Of a DNA stretch of 64,000 nt, positions 1 to 11,079 are shown in pieces (position 1 is the first letter of the stretch; every line of letters starts with the position of its first letter). The translations under genes and the position numbers were made by a program. The notes under the pieces were generated by a model. The model had not been told where the DNA came from, ran no database searches, and saw only the letters and a program-made list of their open reading frames with translations. The stretch spans positions 91,108-155,107 of the forward strand of contig MU129060.1 in the NCBI GenBank assembly GCA_014904985.1, given 5' to 3'. Origin of the DNA: Hydnum rufescens UP504. Taxonomy: Eukaryota > Basidiomycota > Agaricomycetes > Cantharellales > Hydnaceae.

Positions 1-85
1 GCTTGTGGAGTGGTTGGAGCATGATGTCACTGATCTTGTGATGTGTTTTGGGGCTCATGGGAAGCGAAATTAAAGGACATCTCCG

Positions 86-742
86 GGTTCTGGAGATTAA
101 TCTGAGCATAGTCCAGTGGTTAAGGTGTTTTTGTTACTGGTTAATAAAAGGAACAAGTGCATGGTGTGGGATTCGATGCAGAGACAGCAGTTTGTATCCG
201 TAATAGGCGTGCTTGGTATCATTCAATGCGGATTTTTAACAGCTTTCTGGGCGCGGTGGTTCTGAGCAGATCCGGTGTAAACTGACGGAGAAATTCGTTT
301 TTTACTGATGGGTGTTAATTCTGATAGTAATATCGTTCTGTAGAGTTCAGTTTTAATCTGTTCTTCGCGTTCTCAGTACCATTGGATGCGGATTTTTTAT
401 ATCTTTCTAGGCACGGTTGTTCCGAGAGTATTGAATGCGAACTGACGGAGGTATTCGTTTTTTACTGGAAATCCTGGATTTTAATAATAAAATTGGCCTG
501 GAGAGTGCAGTTTTGGTCTGTTCAACTTGTGTTTGGTACCGTTCGAAAGGTGTGAATCGTAGCTTTCTAAGTGTTATATGGGCGTACCTCTCCGATCAAA
601 ACTGACGGAGTTATAAAACGAATTTCGTTTCTGCGCGTAGCCGTAATTAATCTCATAATCGGTCATGTGATCGTCCAATGGCTGGAAGTTGTGTAATTTT
701 GCTTTTTCTGATACTGGATGTTTTTATCTTCCACAGCGCTTG
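86..742 (+). repeat. Left arm of long inverted repeat
   Basis: The arm is built of two or three degenerate units of about 165 bp. Each unit has a 'ctttctrggcgcggtggttc' stretch, then 'aactgacggagaaatt', then 'tagagttcagttttg'. The outer end (about 105-190) resembles a tRNA-like A box (ccagtggttaag) and B box (gggattcgatgc), so the arm may include a SINE-like module. CpG sites are still present here, whereas the 10.5-kb copy has mostly lost them. Confidence 0.65.
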
Positions 743-759
743 AGGTGAAGGAGTGCAAT

Positions 760-1757
760 TTAGTCCTCAGGTAGGGCGGTAGGAGGTGTAGATATTTGAG
801 GTCTGAGGAACTGCATGGAAGATCGAGTCCAATGGGAAGCTCTTGCTATCTCCTCGACGTATGCTTCCAGTTTACGAACGTTCTCACGAATGACCTCCAT
901 GTAGATGATATCACCTGCAGGTGTCACTTCTGTGTGAGGAGTGATAGGGAACATCACTGAAACCATGCGCAGTGTTAGTTTTATTCACCCATAACAATAA
1001 ATTGCACACACCGTCTTTGTACAATGGAGGCTCTCCAAGAGCCTCCTGGCAGTTGTTAATGAGTTGTTGGCTGAATTCTTTGCCCAGCCAGTATGTTTCT
1101 CCACAACCAGGATTGCAACGGTCAATGTAGTACTGCATATACTCCAAGAGAGACTCGTCAGTGATCCCGCAATTGACAGTAGAGATACAGCCATGCAAGA
1201 TATCATACCACATGATGAGGGCATCCTGTCAAACCCGGTTCCAAGAGGATTGAAATGGCAAGCCTTAAGAGGCTTGAAGACAGGTTGAATCCCATTGATG
1301 TAGGCATCACCATGCTCATGGTTGATGGCATCCAGCTTATCTTGGAGTGCCTGGACGTTGGATTTCTCCTTGTTCGCAGTACGCGCTCCTTTGCGTGGAT
1401 CCACATCGAGATAGCGCATGTACAATTCGACTTGGCATCTCGCAAACTCGTGTTATGGTCTGAGGGCAGAATTGGGAAAAACATAGGGCTCAAACAGTCA
1501 AATAGTACTGCTTCATTGCAGAATACAGGGGCAGGGGCCGCCACGATTGGTGCTACTGCTGCCGCTGCCGCTGCCACTGAAGTCTGGTTGATAGTTGTAG
1601 TTGCTATTGGGTAAATGTCTTCCTCTTCCTCTAGGTCGAGCCCAATTTCAACACCACTCACAGCGAGATTCCCGAATAACGAACATCCAGCTGTGTGGAA
1701 GAAAATGAGTTGAGGGCTGCATGCAACATAAATAGTTGAAAACGGAGGGTTGAGCAC
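760..1757 (-). pseudogene. Broken gene of unknown function inside the inverted-repeat element
   Basis: Protein-like text runs on the minus strand but changes frame at least twice. First comes an acidic and alanine-rich segment (about 1757-1450; residues DLEEEED, then an alanine run). Next is a basic, hydrophilic segment around 1430-1260 (YMRYLDVDPRKGARTANKEK, then KLDAINHEHGDAYINGIQP). Then comes a cysteine-containing segment around 1213-980 (YIDRCNPGCGETYWLGKEF), and possibly a last exon at 966-760 (EVIRENVRKLEAYVEEIARA). I do not recognise the family. The frame changes may be introns or mutations. Its position between inverted arms suggests captured host DNA or the remains of the element's own gene. 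Confidence 0.35.
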
Positions 1758-2070
1758 GCACCTTCTTCCCTAGGTGCAAACATGTCTTTGAGTTACTTGG
1801 GTTGGGACATTGAGGGTGGCCGAGCTGGGACAGCTGCGTCTGCTTGGGGGCTATTGGATCAACTGCCACTGCCACCACCTCCGGAGGTGGCACCAGATGA
1901 GAGTGTTGTGCTTGCTGAGAGCACCGGAATAACCCGTACTGAGTAACGATCTGAGCTCATTGACACAACGTGAAGACCAGGACTGAGGATGACCTAAACC
2001 GGACACCTCTCGTAACAGGGTCTGGTTACAAGACTACTTGTCAAGGGACAGTTCTTCTCCCTTCTCCAGG

Positions 2071-2730
2071 GCGGTGTGGAAGATAAAAACATCCAGTATC
2101 AGAAAATGTGAATATCTATTGATCCCAGCCATTGGAATGATCATGTGACCTATTATGAAATTAATTATGGCTATGCATGAAAACAGAGTTTGTTCGATTA
2201 CTCCATCAGTTTTGATTGGAGAGGTACGCCCATATAACTCTTGGAAAGCCACAATTCACACCTTTCGAATGGTACCAAACACAAGTCTAACGGACCAAAA
2301 ATGCACTCTCCAGACCAATATTACTGTCAAAATCCAGGATTTTTAGTAAAAAAAACCGGATTTCTCCATCAGTTCGCATTCAATCCTCCCAGAACAACCG
2401 CGCCTGGAAAGATATAAAAAATCCGCATCCAACGGTACTAAGCACGCGAAGAACAGATCAAAACTGAACTCTACAGAATGATATTACTATCAGAATCAAC
2501 ACCCATCAGTAAAAAACAAATTTCTCTGTCAGTTTACACTGGATCTGCTCGGAACCACTGCGCCCAGAAAGCTGTTAAAAATCCGCATCGAATGATACCA
2601 AGAACGTCTATTACGGATGCAAACTGTTGTTTCTGCATCGAATCCCATCCCATGCACTTGTCCCCATTATCAACCAGCAACAAAAACATCTTAACCACTG
2701 GACTACAAACAAATTAATCTCCAAGAACTC
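2071..2730 (-). repeat. Right arm of long inverted repeat
   Basis: Reverse-complement partner of 86-742. The outer end reads into 'ccactggactacaaacaaa', the mirror of the left arm's tRNA-like end. The inner end is 'gtggaagataaaaacatcca'. Confidence 0.65.
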
Positions 2731-2819
2731 AGAAAGATCCTTTGATTTCATCTCCCATTGCCACAAATAACTTCTAGAACCTCACAGATAAGAAAGATAG
2801 CACCTCCTTGAGTACCCTT

Positions 2820-3066
2820 TTGTTCTGTTTATGAATGACTCACCTTCCTTGCAACCACTTTATGAAAGATAACACCTTCTTAGCAACCCTTTTGTTCTGT
2901 TTATGAATGACTCACCTATCTTGCAACCACTTTATGAATGACTCACCTATCATGCAACCACCTTATGAATGACTCACCTCCTTAACAACCCTATTGTTCT
3001 CACATATGACTCACCTAGGAGTGAGTCATATTCTTTAAACACAGCCACCTTCAGAAAGGTATAAAA
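2820..3066 (+). promoter_or_regulatory. Cluster of TGACTCA (Gcn4/AP-1-type) sites upstream of a TATA box
   Basis: Exact TGACTCA sites start at 2836, 2908, 2939, 2970 and 3007, and the reverse form TGAGTCA lies at 3022-3028. The last two form a near-palindrome with 9-base arms (ATGACTCAC / GTGAGTCAT). The sites sit in degenerate 30-70 bp direct repeats ('tttatgaatgactcacc' plus 'ttgcaaccac'). A TATA box, tataaaag, begins at 3060, about 30 bp downstream of the last site. TGACTCA is the known target of fungal bZIP regulators such as Gcn4/Cpc1. No gene follows directly, so this may be the U3 promoter of a solo LTR. Confidence 0.5.
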
Positions 3067-3728
3067 GCTGGTAGATTTTCCTGTATCCCCCCATCATCTT
3101 CTCACTACTGGAATATACTACTGTCTACAAATCTGCTTGCATCTGAAGAGAGTACTGATCTGAAAGCCATCTGGAGCTAAGTCATATACAAGGTTGTTAA
3201 GACTAAGTCACTGGAAGCCCTCTACATAAAATACTAAGCCAAGGATAGTTGCAGGACCTAAGGTTAGAGTTGCTGGACATCCAAGGAAAGGTGAGTAATA
3301 ATAAAAGTCAAGTCAGAAGAAGAAAGAAATACATTGACACACTGAATCAAGCTTAAACTAGTCCAGAACCCTCTTTAGAATCCGCATTTTGACCAGGAGG
3401 ACACAAATAGGTACACACAAATAGCAATAAACAGCTCAATACAACACATATAAGCCTTTCATAAGCATCCCACGATATATCATTGACTATAGCTAGTCCA
3501 TACCATTGCCTTACCATCACTGAATACCATACACAACTTGTTAGAGAGTGATCAACCATCAGAGCGAACCAGCCCATTGAATAAAAACAGAAATACAGCC
3601 TCCCATCTACACACTGGCTGAACCAGAGTTTGATTTGACAGTCATCGGAGCTCCCAATCCTTCTTCTATAGCGGATACGAACTCAAGATTGAGGTCACCA
3701 AGGATCTCATTCTGGAGGGTTGACTGAC
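3067..3728. other. No recognisable gene; probable LTR or leader remnant
   Basis: The 660 bases after the TATA box have no coding text that I can support. The first 250 bases (ctggtag... to ...ggtgagtaataataaaag near 3300) could be an untranslated leader with a splice donor at about 3291. LTR ends could not be defined. Confidence 0.3.
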
Positions 3729-4206
3729 TGCAAGTTGTACTTGGCTGGGGAGTGCAAACATGGAGGCACCTGCTTATTTAGACACCCATCCCCTGCTGGT
3801 GTTAGTGCATTGACAATGGGCAGAAGTGAGGCTGCGTCAGACAACAATGAACCCATTATATCGCAGTGCGTCTGCCCAATCTAGGCCCCAACTCTTATCA
3901 CCCTATAGGTGTATGCTTACAGTTGGTGTCTGGTTGACAGCGAAGCTCTGCCCATATTTCTGTGAAGGATCTTGCAGCAGAGGATCAAAATGCACATATA
4001 TCCATGACATATCCCCGAATTCGTCTCTTTCCTTTGCTACTCGGTCTCCGCCCTCATCCTTTGGCGCAGACTCATCAGAAACTGCTGTGCCTTTATCCCG
4101 ATCGATAGGTAGCCCGCGATCTGAACTTGACTATCATGATGACGATGGTGACGATCATGTCATCTATCAAGGTATGTCAACTCGTGTCCCATGGGCTGGC
4201 ATATGA
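3729..4206 (+). pseudogene. Tandem CCCH zinc-finger protein fragment
   Basis: Two CCCH fingers with the same spacing, C-x7-C-x5-C-x3-H. Finger 1 (3729-3785) reads CKLYLAGECKHGGTCLFRH. Finger 2 (about 3946-4002) reads CPYFCEGSCSRGSKCTYIH. A 43-bp GT-AG intron at 3866-3908 joins the two frames exactly. Downstream the peptide is serine-rich and then acidic (DYHDDDGDD), ending near the LINE fragment. CCCH fingers of this spacing usually bind RNA, and some belong to ubiquitin ligases; no RING is visible here. No convincing start codon precedes finger 1, so the 5' part is missing. I call it a fragment, possibly expressed, with fair confidence in the fingers only. Confidence 0.5.
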
Positions 4207-4826
4207 GAGCTAATGCCTCTCTCACTGGCCCCTCAGAGACTGGGGATGGCCAATGCCCAGCGTGCAAAATCGAGTTGAAATGGGTCCCAGGTCACCACAA
4301 GATCAGGGGCAACGAGAAAGCCAACACCCTAGCGAAAAGTGGATCAGTCCTCCCCTCCATATACCCATACTCAGCATCTAACGCGTATGTCAGCAACTTG
4401 AACAACCAACGCCTGCTCAAAGACTGGCAACTACGATGGGTGAATGATCCCTCACAAAACCGGCCCACAGAGTATTCTATGTGCAATGTCAACCCCCCAC
4501 TTCTGCATCTTAGCAAACCATTCAAATCACTCTTGTGAAAATCATTCAGCCAACTAGTCCAATGCCGTACGGGACATGCCTTCACAGGCCAATACTATAG
4601 ACATTTTGTACCAGACGAAAACAAGACATGCTGCTGCAGGGAATGCCTCGAAACATGAACCCACATCCTCCTAGACTGCTCCCTGTATGACGACTGGAGA
4701 CCCCTACTCCTGGACTCAGAAGGCATAATTAACATCACTGATCTCTTCGGAACTGACGCAGGATCTGAGCATGCTTCTAAGTTCATTGACCTCAGTGGAG
4801 CGTACAAGAAAAAGTCATCTGAATAA
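4191..4826 (+). pseudogene. 3' end of a LINE pol: RNase H plus zinc-binding tail
   Basis: One reading frame ends at the TAA of 4824-4826 and contains two in-frame TGA stops (4536-4538 and 4656-4658). It encodes the last part of an RNase H1 domain (WVPGHHKIRGNEKANTLAK; the usual final Asp of GNEKAD is Asn here). This is followed by the tail seen in many fungal non-LTR retrotransposons: CRTGHAFTGQYYRHFVP, then CCCRECLET, then THILLDCSLYDDWRPLL. The 5' part with endonuclease and reverse transcriptase is absent, as expected from 5'-truncated LINE insertion. The 3' UTR is interrupted by the element at 4841-5625 and resumes after it. Confidence 0.75.
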
Positions 4827-4840
4827 CAATTCCCTACGAT

Positions 4841-5625
4841 TAGTGTTGCTGCGATTCAACTTGGCTTGACTTGGACTGACTTTTGGGTGACTCTGTGCGA
4901 CTGCTGAAGGACTTGGCTTATCACTGAAGCCAAGCCAAATTTAGGACTGGACTTGGACTTCAAGTCAACTTGAGCCACAACTCACCTATGTATGTAATGA
5001 ACCTTTACTAATCAGCCTAAATCAAGTTGTCTTCCTCAGTAAGCTAGTTATGGTGTTCAGAATATCTTGAAGCATCATGTTTGTTGTCCAGATCAACCAT
5101 CATTGGTCAGAAATGATAAAAAAAATTTCGCTCCTTCGAGTGACCCAATCAGTACATCCCGAGAAACATGTGTGCTGACTAAGTGTTTGAACAGAACTCA
5201 CCCAACACCAATATCAGGCAAGGCACATATTTTTTTGCCACTCAGAAACATGTTGGGGTCATGCCCCTACTGCAAACAGGTAATCATGAAGAATTCAGAG
5301 AAGTCAAATCACAAACAAACCTACCAGCAAGTATGTACTGGTAGATGCAGGTTTCTGGGGTCTAGAATTGGTTGCCACCAGTGTCCGGGTCATATAGACC
5401 TTCAATTCTCTGTACTATCCTAGTCTCTATGCAGTATATAATTCTTCTCTTTGTATCAAATACATAATACCAAGTCTTGGCTTGAGTCAACTTCAAGCTC
5501 AAGCCAAGTTGCTGAAAGTCGAGTTGAGTCTTTTGCTTAGTAAGCAAATGACTTGGCTCGACTCGGCTCAAAACAGACTTGGCTTGGACTCAAGCCAGCT
5601 CAAGCCCAAGTCTTTGGCAACACTA
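4841..5625. mobile_element. Non-autonomous hAT-like element, 785 bp, low-complexity interior
   Basis: The ends are TAGTGTTGC at 4841 and its inverse GCAACACTA ending at 5625. They are flanked by 8-bp direct repeats CCTACGAT (4833-4840) and CCTACAAT (5626-5633), seven of eight matching. An 8-bp duplication with such termini is the hAT superfamily signature. Just inside both ends are arrays of the word CAAGTC and its complement (ttggcttgacttggactgac; ggcttggactcaagccagct), which look like subterminal transposase-binding repeats. The middle (about 5000-5450) has no gene. It sits in the LINE 3' UTR and so is younger than that copy. Confidence 0.75.
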
Positions 5626-5633
5626 CCTACAAT

Positions 5634-5907
5634 ACAAGACAACCCGCCGATGAAGGCTGCTTCTGATCTCAGTTATGATCCTGTCGATGAAAGTGTGAAG
5701 CGGACACCATGTAAATGAGGACTCTGTTTGGTATTGGGTGTGGTATCTCAGGTTGAAGGGTCTGGAGGTCTGCAGTCATGGACGTCTTCTCTATTTTTAT
5801 TTCCTCTTCAGTCTATGTACAATACCCCCTGGACCTTCAGTCCCCTACCCTTGGCACCCCTTGGGAGTGCAGGCTAAATATTGAGATATTCATCATCATC
5901 ATCATCC
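5634..5907 (+). other. LINE 3' UTR remainder ending in a CAT repeat
   Basis: This sequence continues the LINE tail after the hAT-like insert and ends in 'taaatattgagatatt' followed by about five CAT triplets (5891-5907). Short 3' repeats in place of a poly(A) tail occur at the ends of several fungal LINEs, so this probably marks the element's 3' terminus. Confidence 0.5.
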
Positions 5908-6571
5908 TTGCTTCTGGCAAGCAGCTGTAATACAATTGTGGATGATTTCTTGAAGCATTTCTTTAACCCAATCAACGGAAAAGGTCTTCTTAAGCTGCGA
6001 CAAAGCATTAGCTGAAGAGAACAAAACAGACTTGGAAAGAATAGCACCTGGATATCAATATCCCCTTTCTTGAGATAGTTGAGAACATTTATGAGTGATT
6101 GAAGAGCCAGTAAGTCTCTGGCACCAACACATTGAGAGCCTATAAAACCAGTGTATAGCTATGAGGATGGTAGTAGGAGAATGACATTGCACCTCAACAT
6201 CATACTTTGCGATCTCCAAGAGGACTTCACTGCAATGAGCAATGACATCGAAAAATGTTACGAAGAGCTGCTTCATTGAAGGTCTTGGAGATTTGGCTAG
6301 GGTTCACAGCAAACATTGTGTAATTGGAGCTGTTATGAGCATCACATTCCACAGCACGATGCATGGTGATATCACAATGATAGAACACGGGATCAACAAT
6401 GAAACTGAGAGGACATCAGCCATAGATGCAAGGGCAGATGGGATACCCTCAGAGCGAATGAGAGTGAGTGAAGGGGCAATTACTTGATTGTGCACAAAGG
6501 CATGGCCGGTGACTAGTAATCAAGGCTCCAAATGTGTTACAAGATTTGTTCCTAGCCAAAGGCTCTGATAA
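5908..6571. other. No assigned gene
   Basis: The minus strand has two open stretches (6495-6304 and 6276-6055) that could be a continuous protein with a stop between them ([24 protein letters not shown] text). I do not recognise it. The left terminus expected for the hAT element that follows was searched for here by eye and not found. Confidence 0.25.
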
Positions 6572-9500
6572 TTGAAATCCTTGCCTGGGAAAAATTCTCT
6601 CCTACCCAACATGTCTGATAACAAGGGCCCTCACATGGACCCTGACCAGCCTGCTGTGGACCATTATGGTAATTTCAAAGATGCTTCCCTCTTAGAATTG
6701 GACGTCAGCCCCGATACACTAGCTGCTAAGGCTCGTCTTGCGGCTGATGCTTTTCCTCGAAATCTGGGGAACAAACCAAATCATGGAATGCTCTCATACA
6801 ATTCTGGCAATGAGGATTCTGATGAAGAGCTGCATACCTCTGTAGGCAACCAGCCTAAGTGCCCAATCAAAAAATCTGCACCCAAGAATATTCTATCCTG
6901 TAAAAATATATGCCAAGTGTCTGCAACAAAAAAGCCCGCTGGGGTCCACACTGCCTTTGCTGCATTCAGCATCAACCCAAACAACTTGAAGACTCTCGGG
7001 GCTGGGGAGGCCATCATTCCATGCAGAAATCGTAATGTGAAGGAAAGGGTATCAGGTTCACATCCAGTTCAATGAACCCAAGTGAAGGTTAGTATGTTAA
7101 ATATGTCAAACAACAGAAAGACGCTCACCATAACCATGGCCACTGGAAAGCATGCAGAAATCTCTTGGGCTTTGCAATCTGGGAAGAGGAAGGCCACTGG
7201 TCCTTCCAAATCTAGTAGTGACACCAAGACCCTGTCTGACGAGTCCCATGGTGGTCGACAAGCCACCAAGAAGCAGCGTATCAATGATAGTAATTCAGAT
7301 GCTGACAATGGCTCACATACCCAGGATGATGAGGTAGCAGAATTTTCTGCTGCAGATAAGGCATCAACTGCGTTGATCCTTGCGAACCATCCAAAGAGAA
7401 CTGATGCTACTCGTGATCTTGATGGTGTGTTTGGAAAACCCGAGGTGCACAAAAATCCTGACAAACAAGTAGACGAGCTCATGCGGGCATGCCTCATGTG
7501 TATGTGAGTAGCAGACATATTTTGTTTCATAAAATACTCACCCTAGTAGTGAGTTGAAGAAGGAAGGTTTGAAAAGCACGAGGCTCAAGTGTTACTTTGC
7601 TGTGAAAACAGGGGTGTCAACTCTGAGAAACCATATTGCGGCACATGGGGGACAGCATTGGGAAGCATACAGAGTGCATTGTGAGAGCCTCAAAATCGTT
7701 ATGAACGACTGAGCCATTCCAAGTAATGTCAAAGACTGCAAGGAAACAGATGAGTCGGTTATTTCCATTCTGCTTTGATTACTCACCTTACGAATGTATC
7801 TATAGTGTGATGCAGCCTCGGATCACACAGTTTGGCACCCTCATGCAGTGGCAGGACCAATGGAATGTGGACACACTATGCCAACTTATTGAGAATTTTA
7901 TTCTCAAAACAGATCAGGTAAGTCGCTCGAATGGTACTGCATGTGTTTGGTAACAGTAACCTTGTCCAAGGCTCTACACATTACAGAGTCGCCCTCTTTC
8001 CGTGAGATGCTGATGTACCAGACAAAGTGAGGTACCACAAAGGCAAGCGAGAAGGATATCCCGAAACGAACGAAAATCACAATGTCAATTATGGCCCATG
8101 CAGGAAAAATTGAAGAATCCCTTGAGGAACAGATTAAGGTATGGACTTTTTATACCACGAGTTCTGCCTTGGCTCTAAGTCTTGTACAGTCTACTCCTGG
8201 GAAGGTATCCCTTACATTTGATGGGTGGACTTTGTCAACTATGAAGGCGTATATTGCTGTCACTGCCCATTTCATTACTGATAATTGGGAGCTTAAATCT
8301 GAGCTCATTTCATTTGCGGAACTCCCTGGTTCCCACTTGGGTGCCAATATGGCAGCACATCTCTTCAACTTAATGAAATCCATAATAATGCCTGAAAAGG
8401 TATCAGAACGGAGTTGCCTTTTAGGGTGTATAGGACTAACAAGTTTTTGACACCTCATAGCTTGGCCATATCACCTCAGATAATGCAAGTGCAAACAACA
8501 CAGCAATGAGGGAGTTGGAAGAACTCTTTGTCATGAGCAGTGTTCATGATTGGGAAGCACTCGAGAACAGAGTCCGGTACGTGGTATTTAGACTCATTAC
8601 TTCCTTGTCTAATGATTATTTGTTGCAGCTGTATGTCACATACAGTCAACCTTGTGCAAGGGGCATTCATCAAGGGACTTTCAACTGCGATCTCTAATGC
8701 CTCGTTCAATGCTGATGTCAGTAACCCTGAAGAAGATGAGGATGACATCATTAATTTGATTGATGGCATGGATGAAGCGGATGCTGTGAATCCATTTCCT
8801 GCAGGAAGCTTGCTGTTCAAAATCCGTGCATTTATCATAAAGGTACGTGAATTATTGTAGTTGTTGGACTCATATTAATTCCCAAGTTCCCAATCATGAG
8901 GTCTGCCACTCTCCTCTGGCCAAGAACTTTCTCCACCAGTGTTGCCATGATGTCAGGATCAAGGAACTTGAACTAATCGTGTATGTAGTCATGCACTGGG
9001 GGTCCTGGCTAAATGCCCTGAAGCGAATTGTGGAACAAAAAAAGGCAAGCATCCATTACCATGGGCTTCAAGTTAATACAGGAACTAAGTGAACATGAGC
9101 ACACTAGGCAATTATCCGATTCACCCATTATGCTGACAGAGAAGAAGGGGTTCCCATTCCTGAGAAAGGAACACCCAAATATGCTCAATACGCTCTTAGC
9201 GAGACCGAATGGGCTCTGACTAGTTTAATTATTGAGATTCTTCAAGTATGAGTCGTCTCATAGGGTAAAGTACCATCAAGTAATGCTTCTTGCCTTCATC
9301 CAGGAGGCCGATTTAGTTCAGCAACAATTCTCAGGCGAAAGTGAGCCCACCATGTGGCAGTTGCTTGTCACCTTTGAGAATTTTATTTCACAGTGGGAAG
9401 CCATGGCCCAGCAGCCCCAGTTCTCAACTCTCAAACCTGAAATCATTGCGGGAACGGAGCTTATGACTAAGTATTATAAGCTGTCAGACCGATTGCTTGC

Positions 9501-10235
9501 AGCGGTTGCAAGTTCATGTATGTTTATATAGACATTGTGACATTTGTATACTGATGTGTCTGCTCTAGTGCTTGACCCTCGCATGAAGGACCTATACATC
9601 AGGGAGGAATGGGAAGATACATGGGTGGAGCAAGCCCTTGATAAATTTCGAATCGAGGTGGGTTCTTTTCATATCCATCACATGTGCCCATAGAATAACC
9701 CCCCTTGTTGTCAGTTTGACAAGTACAAGTTGCAGTATGATATGAAGTGAGCTCACCTGACCGCTGCAATTCCTACAGCTGAAGTTCCCAACACATATGC
9801 TTCAGGCTATGGAAATGCCCAGCGAATCCATGCAGTAATGGCGCGAAGGTTGAAAGAAGCCTCAGAATCTATGGCTTGCAAAGAATTGGATGGCTATATT
9901 GCAGATCCCCTTGCACCTGAAGCAAGTTTTAACATGTTGAAATGGTGGAGCATAAGTTCCACTCAATCCTTGGTCTTCTGTTAGGACCTCATTAATACTT
10001 GGCATGTGATTAGGATCATGCAGGCCAATATCCAGTTCTTGCATCCATGGCACGAGACTACTTGGCCATTCAAGCCTCGTCTGTTCCTTGTGAACAGATG
10101 TTCTCTTCTAGCAAAGACACTGACTCCTATTTATGCACATGGCTGACTTCGGAACATTTTGGTCAAATACAGTTGGCAAAAGCCCACCTCCGAAAGATCC
10201 GTAAACAAAAAATGGAGGCAAAGGAAGGTTATTAA
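6572..10235 (+). pseudogene. hAT-family transposase gene, spliced, inactivated
   Basis: A DNA transposase of the hAT superfamily spread over roughly ten exons. In order: a low-complexity N-terminal region (6612-7500), a BED-type zinc finger (about 7580-7700; KCYFAVKTGVSTLRNHIAAH), a stretch ending ESPSFREMLMYQ-like, the catalytic-core start VSLTFDGWT (about 8203-8230), TSDNASANNTAMRELE (8470-8520), RCMSHTVNLVQGAF after an intron, a helical insertion region (9290-9530), VLDPRMKDLYI (about 9570), and the C-terminal dimerisation motif DYLAIQASSVPCEQMFSSS (10053-10110). Introns are seen, for example, at 7918-7988 and 8579-8628. An in-frame TGA at 8028-8030 and several frame breaks make it non-functional as read. 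hAT dimerisation regions normally end like this, so the 3' end is complete. Confidence 0.8.
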
Positions 10236-10317
10236 TGAGATGTGCATAGAGTGCAGAGGTTCAGGAGTCTGTATTAGTGCCCATTAGTTACTAAAAATTT
10301 GTGGCTCATTCTTACAT

Positions 10318-10482
10318 GGGGTTCCGGTTTAAACTGGGTTTAAACCCAAACCAAACCACACCAGAACCAAACCTGGGGTCTGGTTACGGTTTTGCATTTA
10401 TGTGAGATTTTGGAACCTGGTTAGGTTACAGTTTTGTCCAAATTGGTCAAAACTGAACCAAAACCGAACTGCGGCAACCATA
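10318..10482 (+). repeat. hAT-like right terminus with AACC-rich subterminal array
   Basis: Dense repeats of AAACC/GGTTT words end in 'gcggcaaccata' at 10482. The terminus matches that of the insert at 17149-17838 and resembles the GCAACACTA end at 5625, so all three belong to one loose family. Either this is the right end of the transposase-bearing element upstream, or it is a separate short insert. The left partner was not found. Confidence 0.45.
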
Positions 10483-10483
10483 G

Positions 10484-11060
10484 ATGGGATTCAATGCAGA
10501 AACAACAGTTTGCATCTGTAATAGACGTTCTTGGTATCATTTGATGCAGATTTTTAAAAGCTTTCTGGGTGCAGTAGTTCCAAGAAGATCAGATGTGAAC
10601 TGATAGAGAAATTCATAAAATACTGATGGGTGTTGATTCTGATAGTAATATCATTCTGTAGAGTTCAGTTTTGATCTGTTCTTCTCATGCTCAGTACTGT
10701 TGTGAATTTCTTATATCTTTCTAGGTGCAGTTGTTCCAAGAAGATTGGATGCAAACTGATGGAGAAACTCATTTTTTACTGGAAATTCCAGATTTTGATA
10801 GTAATATTGGTCTGGAGAGTGCAGTTTTGGTCCATTCAACTTGTGTTTGGCACCATTCAAAAGGTGTGAATCGTGACTTTCCAAGCGTTATATGGGCATA
10901 CCTCTCCAGTCAAAACTGGTGGAGTTAATCAAATGAATTCTGTTGTCATGTGTAGCTGTAATTAATTTTGTAATTGGTCACATGATTGTTCCATAGGCTG
11001 GGATCAATGGATATTTGCATTTTCTGATACTGGACGTTTTTATCTTCCACAGTGGACTTG
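10484..11060 (+). repeat. Third, isolated copy of the 0-2.7 kb inverted-repeat arm
   Basis: Follows the left arm 172-740 unit by unit (gggattcaatgcag, gatgggtgttgattctgat, tggtctggagagtgcagttt, tggacgtttttatcttccac). Nearly all CpG positions of the arm appear here as TG or CA. It begins within two bases of the hAT-like terminus at 10482. Confidence 0.65.
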
Positions 11061-11079
11061 TCACATGTTAAATAGGGGC

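Larger units (their letters stand above)
86..2730. mobile_element. Element with ~660-bp inverted terminal arms
   Basis: Two arms, about 86-742 and 2071-2730, are inverted copies of each other along their whole length, with point differences and small indels. Landmarks in both arms are a 'tccagtggttaag' outer segment, 'gatgggtgttgattctgat'-like middle text and an inner 'tggatgtttttatcttccac' end. The 1.3-kb interior holds a broken minus-strand gene. The layout fits a long-TIR DNA transposon derivative or fold-back element carrying host sequence. I could not see a clear target-site duplication, so the exact ends are approximate. A third arm copy lies alone at 10484-11060. Confidence 0.7.
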
